Of a stretch of DNA of 64,000 bases, positions 50,128 through 59,438 are shown in pieces. A program made the translations under genes and the position numbers. The DNA is taken from contig CAJTEW010000003.1 in assembly GCA_910575605.1 (NCBI GenBank), positions 62,001-126,000 on the forward strand, written 5' to 3'. The stretch comes from Lachnospiraceae bacterium (GTDB lineage Bacteria > Bacillota > Clostridia > Lachnospirales > Lachnospiraceae). How positions within the stretch are numbered: the stretch's first letter is position 1; each line of letters begins with the position of its first letter. Below the pieces are notes generated by a model. The model had not been told where the DNA came from, searched no databases, and saw nothing but the letters and a program-made list of their open reading frames with translations.

Positions 50128-51342
50128 ATGATTTTGTTACGTTCAGAACGAAAAGAGAGCATATTGAAGTACAGACTTATTTATACAGGTTTGATACTTT
50201 TTGTATATATATTGGGGAGATGTATCCCTTTGTATGGCGTAGATGTTCCGGCATATTCCCATGAGGCAGTCAATGGAGAAGAATTACTGATGCAGAGTAT
50301 CGGAGGAGACGTTTACCGTTTTTCAATTTTTGCAGTCGGAATGTCTCCATTTATGATATCAGGTATACTGATTCAGATTGTTGTGGCATGCCGGGATTCT
50401 GTTTCAAAGGCGCGGATTTCCCCAGGGAAGATAGGACGTATATCGGTGCTTTTGACCCTCGTAATTGCAGTTTTGCAGGCTTTTGTGAAAATGCTCCGGA
50501 TGAAGTTTATCATAGAGGGGGAAGCATTACCAGCTGCCAGGATCATTGTTATAGCTGAGATGGTAACCGGTGTAATGCTAATTATGTGGCTGGCCGAAAG
50601 AAATACAAGATTCGGAATTGGCGGCCGTACAATGCTGATAGTCATCAATATCTTAGAAGGAATCATATCAACAGTGAGGGGATATGAGATGAAAAGTCTG
50701 ACGAGTCCCCTGGCAGTGTCAATGCTTGTGATGCTTATCGTGCTTATTATGGAAAATGCAGAGAAAAGAATTCCGGTGCAACGCATTTCTATACATAATA
50801 TTTATGCGGATAAGAATTATATGGCGATTAAGTTAAATCCGGTGGGGGTGATGCCGGTGATGTTTTCCACAGCATTGTTTATATTGCCGCAGCTTTTGGC
50901 TGTGCTGTTGTCATATCTGTTTCCTGGGCATCCGGGAATCCTCTGGTGGCGGGAGAATTTATCATTGATGAAAGGACCTGGAATTGCAGTTTATATTTTT
51001 TGCCTGTGTCTGCTGACAGTATTTTTTTCTATGGTTTTAGTCAGTCCGAAAGATATTACGGAACAGTTTTTAAAAAATGGAGATAGTCTTGTAAGTATTC
51101 ATGCGGGAAAGGATACAAAGAAATATTTAAGAGGCGTGATGTGGAGAATCAGTCTTTTCAGCGCGGGAGTGATGAGTGTGTGCGTAGGGATACCTTTCAT
51201 ATTGCAGATGAAAGGTAATATTGACGGCGCAATTACGATGCTGCCGGCGTCTATTATGCTGTTGACAGGATTATGGTGTAATATTTTTCGGGAAATAACA
51301 GCAATTCGTAACTGTGATTCCTATCACCCTATATTTAAGTAA
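50128..51342 (+). CDS. secY2: Accessory Sec translocon channel SecY2
   Basis: A 404-residue polytopic membrane protein, shorter than housekeeping SecY (about 430-440), with about ten hydrophobic segments. The SecY-like features are the opening LKYRLIYTGLILFVYILGRCIPLYGVD (about 14-40), a plug-adjacent FAVGMSPFMISGILIQI (about 70-86), and the NPVGVMPVMFSTALF loop before segment 7 (about 237-251). It is the membrane pore through which SecA2 drives the serine-rich protein. Its TAA overlaps the asp1 ATG (TAATG). Confidence 0.88.
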   Translation: MILLRSERKESILKYRLIYTGLILFVYILGRCIPLYGVDVPAYSHEAVNGEELLMQSIGGDVYRFSIFAVGMSPFMISGILIQIVVACRDSVSKARISPGKIGRISVLLTLVIAVLQAFVKMLRMKFIIEGEALPAARIIVIAEMVTGVMLIMWLAERNTRFGIGGRTMLIVINILEGIISTVRGYEMKSLTSPLAVSMLVMLIVLIMENAEKRIPVQRISIHNIYADKNYMAIKLNPVGVMPVMFSTALFILPQLLAVLLSYLFPGHPGILWWRENLSLMKGPGIAVYIFCLCLLTVFFSMVLVSPKDITEQFLKNGDSLVSIHAGKDTKKYLRGVMWRISLFSAGVMSVCVGIPFILQMKGNIDGAITMLPASIMLLTGLWCNIFREITAIRNCDSYHPIFK

Positions 51343-53015
51343 TGGGGCAAAGTTCCGGACGGCAGGGGCCAAAAAAGGGCGGAGCGAAACAGGGAAGAAA
51401 AAGGAGAGTCAAAGAGGAAATGTTGTATTTTATTCCAGCCTGGTATCAACAGAATGAATGGTGTGAAAATGAGCAGAGCTGGCAGGTGAGGCGTATGCAC
51501 TCAGAGTTTGACGATACAGTAAAACAGGTGCAGCTCTTTCAAAGGAACGACATCTGTGCTTATCAGCTGATGCTCCTTGGATTCAGTCCCAATTTCCGGC
51601 ATTTTCTTCACAGACAGGGTGTCTATCGCGCTCCATACTGGTCCTGCTTTGACGCGATACAGGAAATCAGGAGAAAAAGAGCGATGGTTTTTTCCTTTCA
51701 TAATTTAAAATGGCCTTCCGGCGTAGAGTTTGTATACAGCCTGTTCGTAGTACTTGCTTTACTGAAGGGAGAGAAATATGCGCAGATTGATTTTGGGGAG
51801 GACGGTAATCCCATCAGAGTTGATTTATATAAAGGTGGTAAAATCTGCCGCCGAAATATTTATGACGACAGAGGTTTTGTATCAAGTACGATAATCTACA
51901 GGGATGAAAAGCCACTCTATCAGGATTATCTAATGGAGAATGGGATATGGAAAATGCGTTGCTATCAGGATGATGGACATGTGTCAATCAATCCGAAGCA
52001 CCCGGAATATTTACTGCAGTATCAAGGCAGGGAACAGAAAGGCAGATTTCACCGTCTGTCCTATGACAATATGGAACAGATTATTTATGAGACGCTGACA
52101 GCTTATTTAAACCTGACAGATGAGAAGGACATCTTCTGCGTGGCAATGCATGAGAGACATACCGTACTTTTGCAGAAGGCATTAGAGAATAGAAAGATAA
52201 TTTTGTCTTTTTATGGCGGGCGGTATTCCATAGCGGAACATCAGGACAATATTCACCTGATGAGAAATGCGGATTATATTGTGGCTGATTCCAAAGCTGA
52301 AGTAAGAAAAATCCGAATGGAATCGGATGATTCTATTTCTCATATTGTAGCGATAACACCTTATGATTCCAGGGTGGAGCCGGGAATCAGCAGGCAGTCT
52401 GACGTTCAGAAAGTACTGGTGCCAGTGGATGGCGCAGGAGAAGAGCTTTATGGAGCACTGATATGGATTTTAGGGAAATATCTTCTTGAAAATGAAAATA
52501 TCCAGATTCACCTTTTTACCAGAAAAGCAGATTATAATAGGCCCAGACAGATTCTGGAGCAGACGTGCAGAGAGCTAAAAAAGGCTGGACTAGAGGAAGG
52601 ATGGGCGGCAGAAAAAGAAGAAAAAATTCTGCAGGCGGAAAATCTGGAAATAGAAGAACCTGTCCCAGTGAAATTTTTTGTGGAACAATGTGTGGACGAG
52701 CTGTCGGTGAGCAGGTGTATGAGGGAACAGAGGCTGCTTGTGGATGTGCGGGAGGCTCCTGAGCTGTATCTTCAGATTATGGCAATCAGTGTTGGCATAC
52801 CCCAGATTGTGCGTACACAGACAGAATTTGTAAAACACGGTGGAAACGGCATTGTGCTTAGAAGAGCTGGGAAGCTGTCCGCTGCTCTGGACTATTATCT
52901 GAAGAGCCTGAAAAACTGGAATCAAGCAATGGTCTATGCCTATGAAATGAGCACAAAATATAGCAAAGAGAAGCTAAAGAATATGTGGAAAGAGGTGATT
53001 GAATCCATTGGATGA
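51342..53015 (+). CDS. asp1: Accessory Sec system protein Asp1
   Basis: A 557-residue Asp1 protein, an essential cytoplasmic partner that forms a complex with Asp2 and Asp3 and delivers the glycosylated substrate to SecA2. It has a GT-B-like fold without enzyme activity in streptococci. Family-type segments are MLYFIPAWYQQNEWCENEQSW (about 27-47) and the central ITPYDSRVEPGISRQ region (about 345-360). The N-terminal 25 residues are unusually basic (GRQGPKKGGAKQGRKRRVK), so translation might begin later, near MLYFIP. Position after secY2 is the conserved order. Confidence 0.82.
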   Translation: MGQSSGRQGPKKGGAKQGRKRRVKEEMLYFIPAWYQQNEWCENEQSWQVRRMHSEFDDTVKQVQLFQRNDICAYQLMLLGFSPNFRHFLHRQGVYRAPYWSCFDAIQEIRRKRAMVFSFHNLKWPSGVEFVYSLFVVLALLKGEKYAQIDFGEDGNPIRVDLYKGGKICRRNIYDDRGFVSSTIIYRDEKPLYQDYLMENGIWKMRCYQDDGHVSINPKHPEYLLQYQGREQKGRFHRLSYDNMEQIIYETLTAYLNLTDEKDIFCVAMHERHTVLLQKALENRKIILSFYGGRYSIAEHQDNIHLMRNADYIVADSKAEVRKIRMESDDSISHIVAITPYDSRVEPGISRQSDVQKVLVPVDGAGEELYGALIWILGKYLLENENIQIHLFTRKADYNRPRQILEQTCRELKKAGLEEGWAAEKEEKILQAENLEIEEPVPVKFFVEQCVDELSVSRCMREQRLLVDVREAPELYLQIMAISVGIPQIVRTQTEFVKHGGNGIVLRRAGKLSAALDYYLKSLKNWNQAMVYAYEMSTKYSKEKLKNMWKEVIESIG

Positions 53016-54516
53016 GGTTCGTATTTTGCAGCTAGGAGAAGAAGACTGGAGGAATATATATGCACTGCCGGAAATAGTCCGTTTGGATTATGTCTGCAGG
53101 TTTGTGGATGTGCCAAATAAACCTTATGATATGTGTTTTCTGGACAGGACGCCTATGGAGGATGAGATGGAAGCCTTATATCAAACAGTGAAGGCGTATA
53201 CGTTGTTTGTGACTGGAAGGGTGAAGCAGAAGGAAGGAATAGCATGGCTCTGCAAAAGTAAGAAAGCTCAGTATATTGCAAAAGAAGATATACAGAGATT
53301 TTTGCTTGAAGAAACCAGATATTATTTTTCCAAACCTCATGGTGAAAAGTTTTGGTTTCAAAATTTGACCATATCCCGTAATTTCCAGGGTGCTATACAA
53401 TGGAATGGAAATTATAATGTAACTTTGACAGGAGGATTTGGAGAAAATTTTTTCCAGACGGTGTTTTGGCGTAATCACATCGTTATGCAAAAAGGACAGG
53501 TTATCGATTTGTGGCTGGAATATGACAAAACGCCGGGGGTATCTGTGGCGCTTACAGTTACGCAGCTTGCAGGTGGAAGCATGGCGGATATATTAAAGCG
53601 GCAGGAGTTTAAAGAATCGGAACTAGAGCAGGTGATTTCTGTCGAAAGTGAAAAAGTGAACAGCGATTTGTTTCTTTCCCTTTCGGCAAAAGGTATCGGG
53701 GAGCTTCGAATCATTGCCCTTCATTACAGGAACTCCAGAGGAAAACACGGGTATTTCCTGCCGGGTGGAGAGCGGTATGTGACAACAAAGAGAGAAGAGC
53801 TTTTTGCATATTTTGATCCAAGGGATATGAAACCGCCGCTGAATGTGTTCTTTTCAGGATGGGAAATAACAGAAAACTTTCAGGGATATAACCTAAACAG
53901 AAAGCTGGGATGCCCGTTTCTCCTGTTGACTGAGCATCGTCTGATGGGAGGCGGATTTTATGTAGGAAGTACAGAATATGAGAAACTGGTGACCAGCGTA
54001 ATAGAGAAGTATATGAAAGAGCTGGGTTTTTCACAAGAACAGGTGGTACTATCGGGACTTTCTATGGGCGCTTATGCATCCATGTATTATGGATGTGATA
54101 TCAGGCCGCACGCATTGGTTTTAATGAAACCTTTGGCAGGAATCGGGAATGTAGCGGCAAACGAAAAGCATTTTCGTCCTGGCGGATATCCTACTTCATT
54201 AGACGTACTGCAGTACCAAAGTGGCGGCACCGATAAAGAGGCGGTAAGGAAATTAAACAATAAATTCTGGAAGAAATTTGATTCGGCAGATTGGGGGAAA
54301 TCAAAGTTTATTGTAACGTATATGATAGAAGACGATTTTGAAAGTGGTGTATACGACGATTTGATTTCACATCTTCATTCAGAGGGTGTGCAGATATACG
54401 GCAAGGGAATTCACGGCAGGCACGGCGATTCCCAGAAAGCCGCGGCAAACTGGTTTTCCAGACAGTTTCAAAAGCTTTTGAAAGAAGATTTTTTTGAAAG
54501 GAATGAAAAGAGATGA
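53008..54516 (+). CDS. asp2: Accessory Sec system protein Asp2 (acetyltransferase-like)
   Basis: A 502-residue Asp2 with a C-terminal alpha/beta-hydrolase or acetyltransferase domain: nucleophile motif SGLSMGAYASMYYG (Ser near 352) and late GRHGDS His region (about 472). Streptococcal Asp2 both helps export and O-acetylates sugars on the serine-rich protein. The TTG at 53008 is chosen because GAGGTG is 10 nt upstream; the TTG at 52999 is only 1 nt from it. Asp1 overlaps by 8 nt, and asp3 starts inside the stop (ATGA). Confidence 0.82.
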   Translation: MDEVRILQLGEEDWRNIYALPEIVRLDYVCRFVDVPNKPYDMCFLDRTPMEDEMEALYQTVKAYTLFVTGRVKQKEGIAWLCKSKKAQYIAKEDIQRFLLEETRYYFSKPHGEKFWFQNLTISRNFQGAIQWNGNYNVTLTGGFGENFFQTVFWRNHIVMQKGQVIDLWLEYDKTPGVSVALTVTQLAGGSMADILKRQEFKESELEQVISVESEKVNSDLFLSLSAKGIGELRIIALHYRNSRGKHGYFLPGGERYVTTKREELFAYFDPRDMKPPLNVFFSGWEITENFQGYNLNRKLGCPFLLLTEHRLMGGGFYVGSTEYEKLVTSVIEKYMKELGFSQEQVVLSGLSMGAYASMYYGCDIRPHALVLMKPLAGIGNVAANEKHFRPGGYPTSLDVLQYQSGGTDKEAVRKLNNKFWKKFDSADWGKSKFIVTYMIEDDFESGVYDDLISHLHSEGVQIYGKGIHGRHGDSQKAAANWFSRQFQKLLKEDFFERNEKR

Positions 54517-54980
54517 CAGGGGAGAAATGGCTCATCTATTGGAATGAATATTCTTCGGACACATATTTATATGGATCCGAAATTGCATATAACGCGAAAG
54601 ACAATGTAATATTCCAAAATCATCTGATGCCGCCTGGAACAGTAATTAAGCAATGGTATTCTAAAACTCATTATCAGCGGCAGAAGATAGAGCCGTCTCT
54701 TCCTATGATAGACGGGGAGAGCCGATACAGGATAACGATTCATATAGAGTGTCCGATAGGCGGAGCGTGGCTTGCACGTCTTATGTTCTATGACAGATAT
54801 GAAACAGAAGCGGGTAGTGTGATTATAAGAGATAAGGTAACGGACTTTCAGTGTCCGCTTAAGACCTATAGTTACCGGCTGCAGTTAATTAACGGCGGAA
54901 TGACACGGTTTTGCTTTCATTCAATTGTAATTGAGGAAGTTACAGATGAGACAGACGGGAAAGATAAAGAAACTAAATAA
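54513..54980 (+). CDS. asp3: Accessory Sec system protein Asp3
   Basis: A 155-residue beta-rich protein matching Asp3 in size and in YLYGSEIAYNAKDNVIFQN (about 18-36), FENPLMPPG-like sequence (QNHLMPPGTVIKQW) and the repeated YR-strand pattern. Asp3 has a carbohydrate-binding-module-like fold and stabilises Asp1/Asp2. It is translationally coupled to asp2 and overlaps secA2 by 35 nt. Confidence 0.85.
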   Translation: MTGEKWLIYWNEYSSDTYLYGSEIAYNAKDNVIFQNHLMPPGTVIKQWYSKTHYQRQKIEPSLPMIDGESRYRITIHIECPIGGAWLARLMFYDRYETEAGSVIIRDKVTDFQCPLKTYSYRLQLINGGMTRFCFHSIVIEEVTDETDGKDKETK

Positions 54981-57303
54981 AATTTTGACACGTATAAAAC
55001 AGTGTGAGAAACAGATGTCAGAATTATCCGGCAGGGAGCTGGCACATCTGACAGTAGAATTTAAGAGCCGGCTGGAACAAGGAGAGAATCTGGATGATAT
55101 TCTGCCGGAGGCTTTCGCGGCCATATGTGAGGCGGATTTTAGAGTCCTTGGCATGAGGCCTTATGATGTGCAGATTTTAGGAGGGATTGCGCTACATCAG
55201 GGATATCTTGCAGAGATGAATACTGGAGAGGGAAAAACTCTGTCGGCAACTATGCCGCTGTATCTGAATGCGCTTACGGAAAAGAGTGTGATTTTGGTGA
55301 CGGCTAACGAATACCTTGCTTTACGTGATGCAGAGGAAATGGGACGTGTATACCGTTTTATGGGACTTTCAGTGGCGGCCGGAGTGTGTATAAATCCACG
55401 GGAAAGCTTTACGAATGAAGAGAAGAAGGAAATTTATTCTGCCGACATTGTATATACTACCCACGGAGTTCTGGGGTTTGACTTTCTTCTAAATAATTTG
55501 GTTACTACGGCGGGACAGCGATTTTTAAGGGAATTTTATTATGTAATTATTGATGAGGCAGATTCTGTTCTTCTGGATGCAGCTCAAACGCCCCTTGTAA
55601 TTTCAGGAGCGCCCAGAGTACAGTCCAGGTTGTACAAGATGGCAGACTTTTTTGTTACTACGCTGGAGGAAGGGAAAGATTATGAGAAAGATGATAAGAA
55701 GGTCTGGCTGACTGAGGCCGGAATTGCATATGCAGAGACATTTTTTCAGATTGAGAATTTTTACAGCGAGGACTTTTTTGAGATTAACCGGCATGTAATA
55801 CTGTCTCTTAGGGCTCATGTATTGTTTAGGAATGGAGAAGATTATATGTTTTCAGGCAGAAAGGAACTGGTTCTTTTAGATAATGGGTCAGGACGGATGC
55901 TGCCAGGGGTCAGGCTGCGGGGTGGTCAGCACCAGGCGCTTGAGGTAAAGGAGGGTCTAAGACCCTCCCAGGAAACCCGCTCTGTTGCAGCTGTTACTTT
56001 TCAGAATTTATTTCGAATGTTTCCGAAAATGGCGGGGATGAGCGGGACGATGTCGGACGCTTCAGAAGAGCTTACGGATGTTTACGGAGTAAAAACACTG
56101 GTGATTCCGCCGAATTGTCCAGTGCTCAGAAAGGATTTAGAGGACCTGTATTTTAAAGATGCGGCTGGTCAACTGCAGTCTGCGGTGAGGACGGCTGTCC
56201 AGATTCACCGGACGGGACGGCCAGTGCTGATTGTGGTATCAACGATAGGAGAGACGGAAGCTGTATCCGAACGGCTGATAAAAGCCAATATTCCCCACAA
56301 TGTATTAAATGCCAGTAACGCTGCCTGGGAGGCGGAGATTATCAAAGAAGCCGGACAGAAAAATGCGGTAACGGTTTCCACTTCTATGGCTGGGAGGGGA
56401 ACGGATATTAAGCTTGGAGAAGGAGTAGAAGAGCTTGGAGGGCTTGCGGTAATCGGTATCGGGCGGATGGCCAACAACAGGCTGGAACGCCAGGCAAGAG
56501 GAAGAGCTGGAAGGCAGGGAGACGCAGGTTCAAGCAGGTTTTTTGTATCTCTTCAGGATGATGTTGTAAAAATTACAGGATCAGAGGAGCTCGAAAAATA
56601 TATAGCAGGAAAAAAGAAAATTACCAGGCGCAGAATTAAAAAAATTGTGAATAGAGCCCAGTCTCTCGGGGAAGAACTGGCCGTTATATCAAGAAAGCAG
56701 TCCACAGGCTATGATAAGGTGATAGAGCGTCAGAGATCTTTGATTTATGCAACCAGAGATCATCTTATTGATGGAGGAGAACTGCAGACAGAACAAATCA
56801 TGGAGATTGCAAAAGAAAATATCAGGCAGTTTCTGGCCTCGGAAAGATACGGCAAAGGCTCCTCTCTTAGCAGGTATATTTTGGACAATATATCCAGCCG
56901 GCTGGATAAAGAAATAACGGATTTATCTTTAGGTTTTTCAGAAGCTATGGCCGGCCGTGGCGGGTCTGCAGAGAAGTTCCTCTTAAAAAAGGTTAGGCAG
57001 CGTCTGAAAGAGCAGGAAGAAATGCTAGGAAGCCGGGAACGGATGAATGAATTTATGCGTGTGGCAGCGTTAAGCGCCGTAGACAGCGCCTGGGTAGAAC
57101 AAGTAGATTATCTGCAGCAGCTGCAGTCTGCAGTGGCAGGCAGGGCGACGGCTCAGCGTAATCTGCTGTTTGAGTACCAAAACGATGCCTTTGAATCCTT
57201 TTGCAAGATGGAGAAGACGGTTAAAGAAAACGTGATGAGGAATATTCTTCTAAGTGATGTGTATGTAGACGGGGAAAATAAACTTCATATTTTTTTCCCG
57301 TGA
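54946..57303 (+). CDS. secA2: Accessory Sec translocase ATPase SecA2
   Basis: A 785-residue motor ATPase dedicated to the serine-rich protein. Family motifs are RPYDVQILGGIALHQG (about 69-84), Walker A MNTGEGKTLSATMPL (about 91-105), DEADSVLLD near 202-210, and AGRGTDIKLG with RQARGRAGRQGDAGSS (about 483-525). It lacks the C-terminal zinc-binding domain of housekeeping SecA, as is usual for SecA2. The ATG at 54946 follows GAGGAAG by 6 nt; the upstream TTG at 54931 overlaps that site. Confidence 0.93.
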   Translation: MRQTGKIKKLNKILTRIKQCEKQMSELSGRELAHLTVEFKSRLEQGENLDDILPEAFAAICEADFRVLGMRPYDVQILGGIALHQGYLAEMNTGEGKTLSATMPLYLNALTEKSVILVTANEYLALRDAEEMGRVYRFMGLSVAAGVCINPRESFTNEEKKEIYSADIVYTTHGVLGFDFLLNNLVTTAGQRFLREFYYVIIDEADSVLLDAAQTPLVISGAPRVQSRLYKMADFFVTTLEEGKDYEKDDKKVWLTEAGIAYAETFFQIENFYSEDFFEINRHVILSLRAHVLFRNGEDYMFSGRKELVLLDNGSGRMLPGVRLRGGQHQALEVKEGLRPSQETRSVAAVTFQNLFRMFPKMAGMSGTMSDASEELTDVYGVKTLVIPPNCPVLRKDLEDLYFKDAAGQLQSAVRTAVQIHRTGRPVLIVVSTIGETEAVSERLIKANIPHNVLNASNAAWEAEIIKEAGQKNAVTVSTSMAGRGTDIKLGEGVEELGGLAVIGIGRMANNRLERQARGRAGRQGDAGSSRFFVSLQDDVVKITGSEELEKYIAGKKKITRRRIKKIVNRAQSLGEELAVISRKQSTGYDKVIERQRSLIYATRDHLIDGGELQTEQIMEIAKENIRQFLASERYGKGSSLSRYILDNISSRLDKEITDLSLGFSEAMAGRGGSAEKFLLKKVRQRLKEQEEMLGSRERMNEFMRVAALSAVDSAWVEQVDYLQQLQSAVAGRATAQRNLLFEYQNDAFESFCKMEKTVKENVMRNILLSDVYVDGENKLHIFFP

Positions 57304-57344
57304 TAGAAGTTATGTTAAAAGAAGTGGATGAGGAGGAAAATAAC

Positions 57345-58364
57345 TTGAACATTCATATTACGAATATTTATGGACAGAGTTTTACGAGTACTGCATTAAA
57401 AGCGCAGAACAGAACAGCCGGATTTGCGAAGGAACTAGGGTATAAAGAGCTGGGGATTTATTCTTATGATGTAAATTCAGATTCCCCTGAAATGCTTGCT
57501 TCTCGTCTAGACGGAATTATGGCTTCCGTAGGATATGGAGATATTGTTATCTTTCAGTATCCCACATGGAATCAAATCAATTTTGATGAGGCTTTTTTAA
57601 AACGGTTAAGTCTTTATAGAGGACTGAAAAAGGTAATATATGTTCATGATATATCTGCTTTGATGTTTGAAAGCAGCCGTTTTCTTTTGGGAAGACAGAT
57701 TGCACTGCTTAATCAGGCAGAGCTGCTTATACTGCCGTCCCGGAGAATGGCGGACTTCCTGTATAAGGAAGGATTGACAGTGAAAAAGGCAGTGATACAG
57801 AAAATGTGGGATTTTCCTTTAACCGTCGATGATACTATAACTCCCAGGTTCAGGAAGGCGATTCATTTTGCTGGAAATCCTGATTCGTGGAAGTTTGGGT
57901 TTGTGAAAAATTGGAATTATAATGCAGTTGAAATGACGGTTACAGCAGAAGAAGGCGCCTGGGCGAAAGGAAAGAATATTAATTTTATGGGATGGTTCAA
58001 TAATGATATATGTCTGGCCAATGCGTTAAGACGCGATGGAGGATTTGGTCTGGTGTGGTCTGACAACACTTACTGGCGCGAATATATGAAGCTTAATGCA
58101 AATTATAAGCTTAGCGCCTACCTGGCGGCGGGTATTCCAGTCATAGTATCAGAGGATATATCTGAAAAAGATACGATTATCCGTAAAAATCTGGGATTTG
58201 CTGCAAAGTCTTTAGATGAAGCAGTAAGTAAAGTCGAGAATATGAGGGAAGAAGAATATAACAAAATGGTATCTGACATAACGGTATTTTCCTATTTAAT
58301 TCGGGAAGGGTATTTTGCTAAGAAAATATTGACAGACGCAGTTTTTCGATTATTGTATGACTGA
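57345..58364 (+). CDS. gtf3: Glycosyltransferase of the Gtf3 (Nss) family, copy 1
   Basis: A 339-residue glycosyltransferase resembling Gtf3, which adds the second sugar to O-GlcNAc on serine-rich proteins in oral streptococci. The opening HITNIYGQSFTSTALKAQNR, IFQYPTWNQI (about 67-76), HDISALMFE and the acceptor-domain ANYKLSAYLAAGIPVIV (about 250-266) are clear. Start TTG at 57345 is favoured: AGGAGG is 8 nt upstream and the next paralogue begins at the matching residue. The longer GTG frame from 57300 would overlap secA2. Confidence 0.85.
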   Translation: MNIHITNIYGQSFTSTALKAQNRTAGFAKELGYKELGIYSYDVNSDSPEMLASRLDGIMASVGYGDIVIFQYPTWNQINFDEAFLKRLSLYRGLKKVIYVHDISALMFESSRFLLGRQIALLNQAELLILPSRRMADFLYKEGLTVKKAVIQKMWDFPLTVDDTITPRFRKAIHFAGNPDSWKFGFVKNWNYNAVEMTVTAEEGAWAKGKNINFMGWFNNDICLANALRRDGGFGLVWSDNTYWREYMKLNANYKLSAYLAAGIPVIVSEDISEKDTIIRKNLGFAAKSLDEAVSKVENMREEEYNKMVSDITVFSYLIREGYFAKKILTDAVFRLLYD

Positions 58365-58388
58365 CAGAGACAGAGGGAGGATATTAAT

Positions 58389-59411
58389 GTGAAGGTTCAT
58401 ATTACAAATATATACGGACAAAGCTTTACAAGTACCGCCCTGAAAGCACAGAATAGAACGGCGGACATTGCCAGAGAGAGATTAAAATTTAACGAATTGG
58501 GAATCTACTGTTACGATATAAGGGCAGATTCGCCGGAAATGCTTCTTACACGTCTGGATGGGATCATTGCTTCTGTAAGCCAAGGAGATATTGTGATTTT
58601 TCAGTATCCTACATGGAACGATATCAAATTTGACAAGGCACTTATTCGCCGTCTGAGCGGTTATAGAGGATTAAAGAAAATATTTTTTGTCCATGATGTG
58701 ATTTCGTTAATGTTTGAGAATAACAGGAGTCGTCTAAAGGAGCATATTGACTTTTTCAATCAGGCTGATCTGCTTATACTGCCGTCTCAGGGCATGGCAG
58801 ATTTCCTGCGTGCCGAGGGGTTGACAGTGGGAAAGACAGTGATACAGAAAATGTGGGATTTCCCTGTTGAAATAGATCGGACTAATCCGCCGAAATTCAG
58901 AAAAATAGTTAATTTTGCAGGAAATCCTGATCTGCCTAAATTTGAATTTGTAAAATATTGGAATTATGACACAGTTGAATTAAAGGTTACAACGGAACAA
59001 AGTGATTGGGCTAAAGGAAGAAATATTACTTTTTCCGGCTGGCATAATAGTGATATCTCATTGCTTGAAATTCTTAGAAAAAGTGGAGGCTTCGGGCTTC
59101 TGTGGACTGGCAGTACATACTGGAAAGAATATATGAAAATAAACGCCAATTATAAGCTTAGTGCTTATCTGGCAGCAGGTATCCCGGTAATTGTTAACAA
59201 TAATCTGGCAGAAAAAGATATAATTATCAGCAAAAATCTGGGGCTGGCGGTGGATTCTTTAGATGAAGCGGTAAAAAGGATTGAGTACATGAGCGAAAGT
59301 CAGTATAACGAAATGGCATCGAATGTGAATATATTTTCAAGTTTACTGCGGGATGGCTATTTTACGCGGAAGTGTCTGACGGACGCGGTATTCCAATTAC
59401 TGTATGACTGA
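58389..59411 (+). CDS. gtf3: Glycosyltransferase of the Gtf3 (Nss) family, copy 2
   Basis: A 340-residue paralogue of the preceding gene, alignable from end to end (HITNIYGQSFTSTALKAQNR at the start, LTDAVFQLLYD at the end). Divergence is spread evenly, so the duplication is not recent. GTG start with GGGAGG upstream. Two Gtf3 copies could add different sugars or successive residues to the glycan on the serine-rich protein. Confidence 0.85.
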   Translation: MKVHITNIYGQSFTSTALKAQNRTADIARERLKFNELGIYCYDIRADSPEMLLTRLDGIIASVSQGDIVIFQYPTWNDIKFDKALIRRLSGYRGLKKIFFVHDVISLMFENNRSRLKEHIDFFNQADLLILPSQGMADFLRAEGLTVGKTVIQKMWDFPVEIDRTNPPKFRKIVNFAGNPDLPKFEFVKYWNYDTVELKVTTEQSDWAKGRNITFSGWHNSDISLLEILRKSGGFGLLWTGSTYWKEYMKINANYKLSAYLAAGIPVIVNNNLAEKDIIISKNLGLAVDSLDEAVKRIEYMSESQYNEMASNVNIFSSLLRDGYFTRKCLTDAVFQLLYD

Positions 59412-59438
59412 TGCAGATACCAGGAAAGGGGAACAGAT

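Noticed and set aside
57300-57344. GTG start of the first Gtf3 copy overlapping secA2
   Set aside because: The paralogue starts at the residue matching TTG 57345, which has AGGAGG at ideal spacing.
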